A DNA stretch of 24,058 nt from an uncultured Bacteroidales bacterium (GTDB taxonomy: Bacteria; Bacteroidota; Bacteroidia; Bacteroidales; WCHB1-69), in the NCBI GenBank assembly GCA_937901455.1, contig CALDIA010000036.1:1-24058 (forward strand), given 5' to 3'. The first letter of the stretch is position 1; each line of letters starts with the position of its first letter. Position numbers and translations under genes: made by a program. Below the pieces are notes generated by a model. The model was not told the origin of the DNA. It did not search any database and saw only the letters and a program-made list of their open reading frames with translations. Of the stretch, positions 15,137 through 23,271 are shown one piece after another.

Positions 15137-17482
15137 ATGAAAAAAAATGTACTCAGTAAGTTGAAAATTTTCGAATTTCGATTTTCAATTTTTTCTTTCC
15201 TGCTGCTGGCTCTTCCGGCAGGACTGTTCGCCCAGGTGTTGGATACGACACAATACGGTGAAATTGACGAGGTGACCATCCAGTTCACCAAACCCACCGT
15301 GCAGACTTCCGCGAACGTCACGACCATGTCAATGCCCCAAATCCGGGCCCAACAGGGTAATGGAAGTGTCAACAACCTGTTGGAAATGATGCCTTCTGTG
15401 GTCACCACCTCCGAATCGGGTAACGGCTTGGGTGCCACCTACCTTTTTATCCGTGGTATCGACCAGACTCGTATCAACACCACCCTCAATGGCGTCACCA
15501 TCAACAACGCCGAGTCGCAGGGGTCCTGGCTGGTAAACTTGCCCGACATGGCCGCCTTCATCGAGAATGTGCGGGTCCAGAGCGGAGCCAACACCACCGA
15601 CGGCAGCACCTCATACGGCGCCCGTGTGGATTTTGCCACTCGTCAGATACCCACTAAGCCCTTTGCTGAAGTGAGAAGCTCTTACGGCTCCTTCAACACG
15701 TTCCACAATATGGTGAGTGCTGGTACCGGCCTCATTGGCAAGCGCTTCTCCATGCTGGCATCGTTCTCCGATATCCGCAGCGACGGCTATATCGATTACT
15801 CAGGTGTGCGCCTCAACTCCGGCTTCCTGACTGCCCAGTATGACCTTTATAACTTTAAAAAGAACAAAGATTATGGCAAGCTGAGATTCCACATGCTCTT
15901 TGGCACTGAACATACCGGCCTCGCCTGGAACGGCGTGCCTTACGATATGTTGGAAACTAATCGCACTTACAACTCCTGTGGCGAATATTACGATGCCCGT
16001 GGGGATTATCATTACTATGAGAACTCCAAAGACCACTACACTCAGACCTTTTATCAGCTGGAGTATGTCAAAGATTGGATTCGCCAGGGCGGACTGCAGC
16101 ATCATAGCCTGCAGGTAATGCCCTATTTAACCCGCGGCATCGGTTATTATGAGCAATATAAAGACGACAAGAAAGTTCGCAAATACGGCTTGGAAGGCCT
16201 TATCCATATTATTGGTCACGAACTTGACAGTGCTACCTACACAGTCAACACCCTGTATGATACAGTGACAAAAGCCGACCTGGTCACCCAAAAATATCTT
16301 GACAACTATTATTATGGCATTCATGCGCAATATACGGGCTCTCAAGTGTTCAAGGAGCACACAGACCAAGGGTTGCGTTGGGTGGCCGGTGTGGATGTCA
16401 GCAACTACAACGGCAAACACTATGGCAACATCGTTTGGGTTGAGCCCGACCGCGTAGTGGATTGCCCAGCCATGTACCAATGGTATAGTGGCACAGGTAA
16501 CAAATTGCAGGCCAAAATCTTTGGCAACTTGCGCTACTGGTACAAGAACTTCAGCGTTACGGGCGAACTGCAATACCGCCGGGTGGATTATACCATTGAT
16601 GGTATCAACGACGAACTGACGCCCATTCCGCAGGATTACCACTGGAACTTCATCAATCCGAAGATTGCGTTGCACTACTATCTGGGCAAGGGCGAACTGA
16701 AACATGCCTTCGACCTCTCGTTTGCCACCGCCAACCGCGAAGCGACCCGCAACGACCTTGTCGGTGCTCCCGATGACCGCAAGCCGATGCCGGAGACCCT
16801 GTACGATATGGAATTCAGCTACACCATGCACAATGACAAGTTCTTCTTCAACACCACATTGTACGGCATGTATTATCACAATCAATTAGTGCGTTCTGGT
16901 GAGCTTGACCAAACGGGTGATCCCTTGATGGTGAACGTTGACAAGAGCTACCGTGCCGGCATCGAGCTTTCCGCCGCCTATCGTCCTGTACGTTTCTTCA
17001 CTTGGCATGTCAACGGCAGCTTCAGTCTCAACAGAGTGCTGGATTACGTCCATTATGTGGAAAATTATAACGAAGAATGGGATGATGATGGCTATGTGGA
17101 GCAGCATCTTGGCAACACGCCCATCGCTTATTCTCCCAGCATCATTGTCGGTAATGACTTTACCTTCACACCGATTCGGGATTTCAACATCTCCCTCCTC
17201 ACCAAATTCGTCAGCAAGCAATACCTGGACAACTCTGGTGACGACACCTATATGTTGAAGCCCTACTCCTTCACCAATCTCCGCCTCTCCTACACTTTCC
17301 ACTTCAAATGTTTGAGAGATCTGGAATTGTTTTTCAACATCAACAATCTTTTCAACACGAAATATGAGAATAATGCGGCGATGTACTCCTATTACTACAT
17401 GGGCACCGACAAATACTATGAGGCCAGCTACTTCCCGCAGGCCGGTATCAACTTCTTAGGAGGCTTGAGGCTGAAGTTCTAA
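15137..17482 (+). CDS. TonB-dependent outer-membrane receptor, probable thiamine transporter
   Basis: The product is 781 aa. A signal peptide ends near residue 32 (LLALPAGLFAQ), preceded by an unusually long, low-complexity n-region. There is no CarboxypepD-like N-terminal extension. A plug domain (about 55-170) contains LEMMPSVVTT, YLFIRGIDQTRIN, LNGVTINNAESQGSWLVNLP and IENVRVQSGANT. A 22-strand-type barrel follows, with aromatic-rich strands to the C-terminus (INFLGGLRLKF, aromatic last residue). The family imports bulky nutrients using TonB energy. The substrate is assigned from the TPP riboswitch directly upstream, as for thiamine OMPs of Bacteroides. No PnuT or thiamine pyrophosphokinase gene follows, and a terminator closes the unit. 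Confidence 0.9.
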   Translation: MKKNVLSKLKIFEFRFSIFSFLLLALPAGLFAQVLDTTQYGEIDEVTIQFTKPTVQTSANVTTMSMPQIRAQQGNGSVNNLLEMMPSVVTTSESGNGLGATYLFIRGIDQTRINTTLNGVTINNAESQGSWLVNLPDMAAFIENVRVQSGANTTDGSTSYGARVDFATRQIPTKPFAEVRSSYGSFNTFHNMVSAGTGLIGKRFSMLASFSDIRSDGYIDYSGVRLNSGFLTAQYDLYNFKKNKDYGKLRFHMLFGTEHTGLAWNGVPYDMLETNRTYNSCGEYYDARGDYHYYENSKDHYTQTFYQLEYVKDWIRQGGLQHHSLQVMPYLTRGIGYYEQYKDDKKVRKYGLEGLIHIIGHELDSATYTVNTLYDTVTKADLVTQKYLDNYYYGIHAQYTGSQVFKEHTDQGLRWVAGVDVSNYNGKHYGNIVWVEPDRVVDCPAMYQWYSGTGNKLQAKIFGNLRYWYKNFSVTGELQYRRVDYTIDGINDELTPIPQDYHWNFINPKIALHYYLGKGELKHAFDLSFATANREATRNDLVGAPDDRKPMPETLYDMEFSYTMHNDKFFFNTTLYGMYYHNQLVRSGELDQTGDPLMVNVDKSYRAGIELSAAYRPVRFFTWHVNGSFSLNRVLDYVHYVENYNEEWDDDGYVEQHLGNTPIAYSPSIIVGNDFTFTPIRDFNISLLTKFVSKQYLDNSGDDTYMLKPYSFTNLRLSYTFHFKCLRDLELFFNINNLFNTKYENNAAMYSYYYMGTDKYYEASYFPQAGINFLGGLRLKF

Positions 17483-17508
17483 CGGAAGAGTTTGTTTCTT
17501 ACCCTTGC

Positions 17509-17557
17509 CCCGCTAACCCCAAGACAGATGATGTTGTAAGGTTGGCGGGTTTTTTTT
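17509..17557 (+). terminator. Intrinsic terminator after the thiamine receptor
   Basis: CCCGCTAACC (17509-17518) pairs with GGTTGGCGGG (17540-17549) over 10 bp with one G-U pair, followed by eight T residues. It lies 27 bp after the receptor stop. Confidence 0.9.
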
Positions 17558-17711
17558 AAAAACAGTTTAAGCATAAAAACAAAAGGTGATTATATACCTG
17601 ATGGCACTATTGTGGTTTTTTGCTATTGCATTTCAATTATTAATTGTTTTTGGTATAGAGAGGAAACCATTCTTTTCCGGCCAGCAACATCCTTGGACAA
17701 GATATTTTCTC

Positions 17712-17737
17712 CAACTTTTCTCTTGATAGAAAAGTTG
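17712..17737. other. 10-bp-stem hairpin inside the inverted-repeat element
   Basis: CAACTTTTCT pairs perfectly with AGAAAAGTTG around a CTTGAT loop. It could be a processing or termination structure of an element-encoded RNA. Confidence 0.55.
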
Positions 17738-17957
17738 TCAAAAGATCAAGCCGACATGAATGCCGCCCGCTCTGTCCGCCCTCTGACAGCGGCGGCAAAC
17801 GTGAACAAAAATGCCGGCCGGAGCAAAAAGGAAATCAACTCCGAAGGCTTTGCATTTTTGTAAACGCAAGCGCCTTTGCACGCCGCTGTTGGAGGCCGTC
17901 CATTCACACCGCGTCCGCACCGCATGTCGGCCTTCCCGCCCGCGTGCTCTATGGGGA

Positions 17958-17976
17958 AGTGTTTCGGAGAAACACT
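17958..17976. other. 8-bp-stem hairpin inside the inverted-repeat element
   Basis: AGTGTTTC pairs perfectly with GAAACACT around a GGA loop. Its role is unknown. Confidence 0.5.
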
Positions 17977-18142
17977 ATCCTGATAACCCCTTATAAGGCG
18001 TCAGCCGCAATATGGGGTACAGGCTACACGCGGGGAACATCTCGCGGCGTGGGTAGTCCGTGCCAAGATGATGATCCGTGTCGCCGCGAAAGGGAACGTG
18101 TGCCATCAGGTATATAATCACTTTAGTCTTTCGAACCTCCTT

Positions 18143-18172
18143 TTGGATAATTGCCAGAAATGATTATCTTTG
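18143..18172 (+). promoter_or_regulatory. Promoter of the AGCS symporter (TTG-N19-TATCTTTG)
   Basis: TTG at 18143-18145 and TATCTTTG at 18165-18172 are separated by 19 bp, a full Bacteroidetes consensus. It lies 21 bp outside the right end of the inverted-repeat element. The predicted leader is about 70 nt. Confidence 0.75.
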
Positions 18173-18247
18173 CACCTGCAAAAATGCAGATGCGGTTATG
18201 GTAGGTCAATCCTGCACTCATAGCGGTTTGTCGTAGAGAATAATGTT

Positions 18248-19855
18248 ATGCTTTTGCTGGATGTGTTACGTATTGCCACGGTCATTGAGACGATATACAG
18301 TTGGGTGTGGAGCCCGGCGTTAGTGGGTCTGTGCCTGCTGTCGGCGCTTTACTTCTCCTTGCGCACGCGCTTTGTGCAGGTGCGTCGCTTTGGCGAGATG
18401 TGCCGTCTACTGTTCAGTACAGACAAGACCCAGAAAACGGGCATCACCTCTTTTCAGGCTTTTGCCATGGCCTTGTCAGGACGTGTGGGCACGGGCAACA
18501 TCGTGGGGGTGGCCACGGCCATTGGTTTCGGCGGCCCCGGCGCTATCGTCTGGATGTGGGTTATCGCCTTCTTCGGGGCGGGTAGCGCCTTCGTGGAGGC
18601 CACCTTGGCCCAGATCTTCAAGGAGAACCATCATGGCCAGTTTCGCGGAGGTCCGGCCTACTATATCGAAAAGGGATTGCACAGCACCTTCTTCGGATGT
18701 GTCTTTGCCATCATCACGGCCATTGCCTGTGGCATATTCATGCCGCCAGTGCAGTGCAATGGCATTGCCTTGTCTATGTCGCAGTCTTTTGGCATTGCCC
18801 CCTGGATGGTGGGCTTAGGTGTGGCTCTGCTCATCGCGCTGGTCATCATCGGTGGGGTGAAGCGCATTGCCAACGTGGCGCAGATTGTCGCTCCCTTCAT
18901 GGCCATCCTCTACATCCTGCTCGCTATCGTGGTGCTCGTCGTCCACTATAAGCTGGTGCCGGGTGTCTTTTTCGACATGCTGCGGGGGGCTGTGGGCACG
19001 GGACCGTTGGGCTCCGCCCTCCTCGGCAGTACCATCTCCTGGGGCGTGAAGCGCGGCATCTACTCCAACGAGGCTGGCCAGGGCACCGGACCCATCGTGG
19101 CCGCCGCCGCCAAGGTGAGTCACCCCGTCAAGCAAGGTCTCGTGCAAGCTTTTTCCGTCTATATCGACACCCTGCTGGTGTGCACTGCCACGGCACTCAT
19201 GATCCTTGCCTGCCAGACCTACAACATCCTCGACAGTGTGCAGGTGACAGGCACGGGCGAGGCTGCGGTCTCCTATCTGCAGCAGAATCCCAATGCACCT
19301 CTCGGCGAGCCTGGCGTTTTCTACACCATCAGCGCTATCGGTACTCTCATAGGCCAGCGCGCCGGGGCCAATCTGGTCTCCATCGCCCTCTTCTTTTTCG
19401 CCTTCACCACTATCATGGCCTATTACTATTACGCCGAGACCAACCTCGTCTATCTCTTCAGCCGCTTCCGCAGATGGCAGCTGCACCGCAAGGAGGATAA
19501 AGGCTTCGACATGGAGGCTGCCCAGAAGGCCGCTGACGAGGCCGACAAGAACTTTGGTGACGACCGCAGCGAGAAAGTGGCGATCTGGATATTGCGCATC
19601 TGTACCATCACAGCTGTCTTTGTCGGTTCCCTGACCACCAGCGGGGTCACTTGGACATTGGGCGATATCGGCGTGGGGACCATGGCCTGGATAAACCTGA
19701 TTGCCATATTACTATTGTCACCCAAGGCGTTACGCGCTCTCCGCGACTACGAAAAGGCCAAGAAGCAGGGCGAAGAACCGCACTTTGACCCGAAAAAACT
19801 GGATATTGACGGGGCAGAGTTCTGGGAAAACCATAACTCTAACGTGACAGTGTGA
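18248..19855 (+). CDS. Sodium:alanine/glycine symporter (AGCS family)
   Basis: The product is 535 aa with about 10-11 hydrophobic segments. The AGCS signature is clear: FAMALSGRVGTGNIVGVATA, then GPGAIVWMWVIAFFGAGSAF with the following acidic residues, RGGPAYYIEKG, SWGVKRGIYSNEAGQGTGPI and YYYAETNLVYLF. A charged cytoplasmic stretch (about 415-445) separates the last helices, and the tail is hydrophilic. These inner-membrane carriers take up alanine, glycine or serine with Na+. The ATG at 18248 is preceded by another out-of-frame ATG at 18243. The gene is transcribed alone and ends 2 bp from the convergent thioesterase gene. Confidence 0.93.
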   Translation: MLLLDVLRIATVIETIYSWVWSPALVGLCLLSALYFSLRTRFVQVRRFGEMCRLLFSTDKTQKTGITSFQAFAMALSGRVGTGNIVGVATAIGFGGPGAIVWMWVIAFFGAGSAFVEATLAQIFKENHHGQFRGGPAYYIEKGLHSTFFGCVFAIITAIACGIFMPPVQCNGIALSMSQSFGIAPWMVGLGVALLIALVIIGGVKRIANVAQIVAPFMAILYILLAIVVLVVHYKLVPGVFFDMLRGAVGTGPLGSALLGSTISWGVKRGIYSNEAGQGTGPIVAAAAKVSHPVKQGLVQAFSVYIDTLLVCTATALMILACQTYNILDSVQVTGTGEAAVSYLQQNPNAPLGEPGVFYTISAIGTLIGQRAGANLVSIALFFFAFTTIMAYYYYAETNLVYLFSRFRRWQLHRKEDKGFDMEAAQKAADEADKNFGDDRSEKVAIWILRICTITAVFVGSLTTSGVTWTLGDIGVGTMAWINLIAILLLSPKALRALRDYEKAKKQGEEPHFDPKKLDIDGAEFWENHNSNVTV

Positions 19856-19857
19856 GG

Positions 19858-20598
19858 CTATTCCCAAACCGTGCTTACCCGGCAAAGCTCCGCACCGCTC
19901 CCCGCCTCAAAGATGGAGGCGGCAAAGTGGTTGGGCTCTGTCTCTTGTTGCAAGATGCGATAGTGGTCGTCAGGACGTGTCTGCACCAAATAGTTGATGG
20001 AAATGAACTTGATACGATGTTCGCGGTGAAACGCATAATCGAAATTGTCCATCGTCCAGGCAATGTAGGCGGTGTTATTCACATGCTGGTTGAGATCCAG
20101 ATGGGAGTAGAGCACGGGGTGCACCTCTGACCAAGTCCCTTCTGTAACCTTACGCAGACGAGAGGCCGGTTTCTCCAAAGCATCGCACCCTAAGCGGTGG
20201 TGTAAACCGTCTTTTACTTCCTTAATCAGATGCGGTTTTCCTTCCAAATCCACCAATGCCCAATTGGAAGTAGCCCTAACCAACAATTCACCAGTATCTG
20301 TTTCCACAAAGAAATCACGGGGCTGTACCAGCAGGTGATACTCCTTGCTCCATGTGATAATCTTGATGCGCTCCATCCATTTCGGCATCCGTATTATCTC
20401 TACATCTATCTTCGACAAGGCCCAGAAAAGACCTTTGGCGTGCAACGCATCCCATCCCATGCCCAAGGCCTCGGAATGGCTTACCGCGGTCTCCTGCAAG
20501 AGGTTGAAGAGATGGTTGGGCAGCAACTCCCGATTGAAGTCTGCAATGTGAGATCCTATCTCGAAAGTCCTGATGAATGTGTTGTCGGGTTGTAGCAT
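19858..20598 (-). CDS. Acyl-ACP thioesterase family (double hotdog) protein
   Basis: I place the start at the ATG at 20596-20598 (246 aa); the longer frame to 20751 runs into menA. Two hotdog halves are visible: NRELLPNHLFNLLQETAVSH and EALGMGWDALHAKGLFWALS in the first; the second begins near residue 150 and contains DLNQHVNNTAYIAW, the D-x-N-x-H motif of FatA/FatB-type enzymes. The Glu that follows in plant FatB (in REC) appears as Gln here (YLVQTRPDD), an oddity. The family releases fatty acids from acyl carrier protein; with menA adjacent, hydrolysis of 1,4-dihydroxy-2-naphthoyl-CoA is an alternative worth considering. A -7 motif lies 34 bp upstream. Confidence 0.88.
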   Translation of the reverse strand: MLQPDNTFIRTFEIGSHIADFNRELLPNHLFNLLQETAVSHSEALGMGWDALHAKGLFWALSKIDVEIIRMPKWMERIKIITWSKEYHLLVQPRDFFVETDTGELLVRATSNWALVDLEGKPHLIKEVKDGLHHRLGCDALEKPASRLRKVTEGTWSEVHPVLYSHLDLNQHVNNTAYIAWTMDNFDYAFHREHRIKFISINYLVQTRPDDHYRILQQETEPNHFAASIFEAGSGAELCRVSTVWE

Positions 20599-20632
20599 AT
20601 GATTCAGCTTTGTATGAATTATATAGGGGCGG

Positions 20633-20640
20633 CAAAGGTA
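20633..20640 (-). promoter_or_regulatory. -7 element of the thioesterase gene
   Basis: The minus strand reads TACCTTTG, matching TAnnTTTG, between the menA stop and the chosen thioesterase ATG. It supports the start at 20598. The -33 element is not convincing. Confidence 0.45.
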
Positions 20641-20666
20641 TAAAAATTTTAATTCGGTAGGGCTTC

Positions 20667-21656
20667 TTATTCGATAATGGAGCAGATAATCACCAAAAGG
20701 CTGAACCATTGCAGGATGTTGCGGGCATAAAACCAACGGATGGCAAACCAACCTAAACCAGCCTCTTCAATTTGGTCCCAGTGTTCAATAGGTCCGAACC
20801 ACCATTGGCGTGGGAATTCCTTTTCAGGATGATAGCAGAACTGGATCATCAGATAGAAGAGATTGACCGACAAGGGCATTAGCAGGAGGGTAAGCAGAAA
20901 GAGTGGTGACAGCGCTCGAGAGGTGACAGCTATGAGGATGAGCAGATAGGGCAGAAAGTTGAAGAGGGCGCAGGCTGTCAGGTTCAGGGCTGGGCGTCGC
21001 AAAACAGCCGCCAGTGTCCGTTTTCCATTGGCGATGTCGGGTTTGTAATCTAAAATAGAGTGGGTGAAGAGGATATTGATGACTAAAAGTCCGATGGCGG
21101 CGGATAGGTAGAAGATTTCGCTGTTGAGGTGTCCGACTGCCGAGTAGAACACTCCACACATGAGCAGGGGGCCGAAGACCACGCCGATAATCAATTCACC
21201 CAATCCGTGGTAGGAGAGGCGCAAAGGCCGTCCGGAGTAGAAGTAGCCGAGGAAGCCAGCGGCGGCGGCGATGTAAAGCGGGACGGTGCCGCGCTGCCAG
21301 ACGATGATCAGGCCCAGGGCCAAGGCTGTCAGCGCGAAAAGAGAGGCCACCAGAAAAAGCTGCCGTGGGGTTACCTCGCCCGAAACCAGGTAGGGACTCT
21401 TGGCGATGCGGGCGCGCTCGCCCTGCCGCTCCAACTCCTCCCGAATCTCATTGCCCCGGGTCTGGAAGTCGAAATAGTCGTCAAAAAGGTTCATCGACAG
21501 GTGGGCGATGGCCACGATGAGTATCGCCAGCAGGCCCAGTGCCACGGAATATCCTTCCGCACCGATGGGCAGAAAAAAAGCGACAATAGCTGGCAATACA
21601 CTCTGAGGGAGAGCGTAGGCTCTTGCATTCTGGATCCAATAGAGGAGCTTTTTCAT
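20667..21656 (-). CDS. menA: 1,4-dihydroxy-2-naphthoate prenyltransferase (UbiA family, MenA)
   Basis: The product is 329 aa with 8-9 transmembrane helices. Both UbiA Asp-rich motifs are present: NLFDDYFDFQTRG (N56, D59, D60, D63), which binds the Mg2+-diphosphate, and DYKPDIANGKRT (D203, D207). FYSGRPLRLSYHGLGELIIG matches the MenA subgroup. It attaches the polyprenyl chain to DHNA in the inner membrane, the step before methylation to menaquinone. It follows the OmpA-like gene after about 40 bp of low-complexity sequence. Other UbiA-family prenyltransferases remain possible, but the motif set favours MenA. Confidence 0.85.
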   Translation of the reverse strand: MKKLLYWIQNARAYALPQSVLPAIVAFFLPIGAEGYSVALGLLAILIVAIAHLSMNLFDDYFDFQTRGNEIREELERQGERARIAKSPYLVSGEVTPRQLFLVASLFALTALALGLIIVWQRGTVPLYIAAAAGFLGYFYSGRPLRLSYHGLGELIIGVVFGPLLMCGVFYSAVGHLNSEIFYLSAAIGLLVINILFTHSILDYKPDIANGKRTLAAVLRRPALNLTACALFNFLPYLLILIAVTSRALSPLFLLTLLLMPLSVNLFYLMIQFCYHPEKEFPRQWWFGPIEHWDQIEEAGLGWFAIRWFYARNILQWFSLLVIICSIIE

Positions 21657-21696
21657 ATTTTTGAACTTTAACTCTTAACTTCTAACTGACAACTTC
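21657..21696. repeat. Low-complexity TTAACT/TTCTAACT linker
   Basis: Degenerate copies of AACTTTAACTCTTAACTTC fill the gap between menA and the OmpA-like gene. This type of short AT-rich linker is frequent in Bacteroidota. It contains no promoter motif. Confidence 0.55.
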
Positions 21697-23271
21697 TCAC
21701 CGCTCACTAATCACAATTTTCCTGTCTTTGGCTGCCTGCAGACCGAAGACCGTCTCGCTGGAGGCGGAGGTGCTGAAGGAATGCAATACGGCTCCCTGTG
21801 GGTCAGTGGTGATGCTGAGCCCTGACTTTTGGCCATTCAGGTACGGTTCAAAGTATCCCCCTTCTACCTGATGGAGGTAGTTGAGGAGGCTTGCGATACG
21901 CCGGCTGGAGAGATGCCGGTTGTAGTCGCTATGGTGCAAGGGCGAGGCATACCCGCTGATCTTGACTGCCACGGTATCGCCATGTTCCAACGCCTCTTTC
22001 AAGTAATGCGTTAGCAGGACGAGTCGCTCATAGCCGGTAGCTACCGAGTCGCGCATGAAGGCAGCGATCTCTTCGCGAACCTGTTGCAAGGTGTCACCCG
22101 TCAATCCTTGCCCAGCCTCTTCCACATAGTGTTTGATTTCTTCCACATATTGGCGATAAAGCATTGCATAGTGCACATCTGTGGTGTCGCTCATGCTCCG
22201 CGGGTCAGGGTAGTCGTTTTGGAAATACAGCGTGATGGGAAGCATAGAGGCTATCCGCTCCGCAATGGTGGTGTCGGCTGACACCGGCAGCGTGCTGTCC
22301 GCTTGATGCCATCGAAAATGGTATATGTCGTTGCAACAGGTGTCCGTGTCGCCGTCGGGCCGGTTCGAGGAGAAGTATCCCGATAGGCCATCCCTGTTTA
22401 GGTTAAAATAGAAATCGTTGTAGGCAGAGTTGAAGGGCACGCCCATGTTGGTGACCTCTCCCCATTGGCTGAGTGCCCCCGAACTGTAGAAAATGTCGTA
22501 CCCTCCAATGCCAAGATGCTCATCGGAACTGAAGTACAGGCATTCTTCGTCGGAACAATAGAAGGGCGTCACCTCATTGCCTTCAGTGTTGATAACATGC
22601 CCTGCGTTGATGGGTGCATTGAAGTTGCCATCCTTGACGATGGAATACCAGATGTCCAGTCCCCCGGCCCCGTGTTCTCTATTGGAGACGAAGTAGAGTG
22701 CGGTGTAGCTTTCTTTCTCGACCAGACAAGGCTGCATGTTGCTCGAGTTGGGGGTGTTGATGGTCTTGGGCAGCAGTTTTGGCTTCTCCCAGCCTTTTCT
22801 TCCCTTCTCCGACTGCCATAGGGAACACTGGAGTTCACCATCACCGCTTTTGGTGCAACGGGTGAAAATGAGCCGGTCGTGTTGGTCATTGAAGCAGAAG
22901 TTGCTGTTGAACCACTTGTGATTATTAATATTGACAGGTAAAGCCTCCGCCTTTCGATAGTCACCGTCCTCATCAAGGCGACTTTGATAGAGATAGCAAT
23001 ACCAACTGGTCTCAAAAAAACGGTCATAGTCTTCTTCCACATCCGCCCGCATGGAGGTGAAATAGAAGATGGAGTCGGGGGATAAGTGGGAGGCATATTC
23101 TGAGAAAGGGGAGTTTATCGTACGGGGTAGCCGTTGAACGTCAACAGGTAGTGTGTCTTGAGCTATGTATTGTTGCTGAACCCTGCGCTGGGCGTCAGTC
23201 ATGGCTGGCCGCTGGGCAAAAAGGCAACCGACTATACAATATAATAATATGCATAAAACACACGCTCTCAT
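21697..23271 (-). CDS. PD40-repeat / OmpA-like protein, partner of PorP/SprF
   Basis: I use the ATG at 23269-23271 (524 aa); a GTG lies one codon earlier. A signal peptide (MRACVLCILLYCIVGCLFAQ) is followed by a WD40/PD40-type beta-propeller region (about 50-320) with repeated phrases such as TALYFVSNREHGAGGLDIWY, ECLYFSSDEHLGIGGYDIFY and LSGYFSSNRPDGDTDTC. The C-terminal part (about 340-520) is a divergent OmpA domain: VAVKISGYASPLHHSDYNRH then LSSRRIASLLNYL, matching the NxxLSxxRA peptidoglycan-binding motif. It resembles PorE-type proteins that tie T9SS to the cell wall, and pairs with the PorP/SprF gene: its ATG overlaps that gene's TGA stop by one base. Confidence 0.85.
   Translation of the reverse strand: MRACVLCILLYCIVGCLFAQRPAMTDAQRRVQQQYIAQDTLPVDVQRLPRTINSPFSEYASHLSPDSIFYFTSMRADVEEDYDRFFETSWYCYLYQSRLDEDGDYRKAEALPVNINNHKWFNSNFCFNDQHDRLIFTRCTKSGDGELQCSLWQSEKGRKGWEKPKLLPKTINTPNSSNMQPCLVEKESYTALYFVSNREHGAGGLDIWYSIVKDGNFNAPINAGHVINTEGNEVTPFYCSDEECLYFSSDEHLGIGGYDIFYSSGALSQWGEVTNMGVPFNSAYNDFYFNLNRDGLSGYFSSNRPDGDTDTCCNDIYHFRWHQADSTLPVSADTTIAERIASMLPITLYFQNDYPDPRSMSDTTDVHYAMLYRQYVEEIKHYVEEAGQGLTGDTLQQVREEIAAFMRDSVATGYERLVLLTHYLKEALEHGDTVAVKISGYASPLHHSDYNRHLSSRRIASLLNYLHQVEGGYFEPYLNGQKSGLSITTDPQGAVLHSFSTSASSETVFGLQAAKDRKIVISER

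Larger units (their letters stand above)
17586..18121. mobile_element. 536-bp non-coding element bounded by perfect 22-bp inverted repeats
   Basis: The first 22 bp (GTGATTATATACCT...GGCAC, 17586-17607) reappear as an exact reverse complement at 18100-18121. The interior is much more GC-rich than the edges. It holds two strong hairpins (17712-17737 and 17958-17976) and no convincing gene; its longest frames (about 60-80 codons) lack recognisable domains. The element fills the gap between the receptor terminator and the symporter promoter. It looks like a MITE-type or other non-autonomous repeat. No target-site duplication is obvious and no transposase is present, so mobility is inferred from the inverted ends only. 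Confidence 0.6.

Noticed and set aside
17612..17996. Short open frames on both strands inside the inverted-repeat element
   Set aside because: They are 60-83 codons, show no family features, overlap each other and cross the hairpins. More likely GC-rich chance frames in a non-coding repeat.
20599..20751. 51-residue N-terminal extension of the thioesterase
   Set aside because: It overlaps the 3' end of menA, and a -7 promoter element lies between the extension and the chosen ATG.
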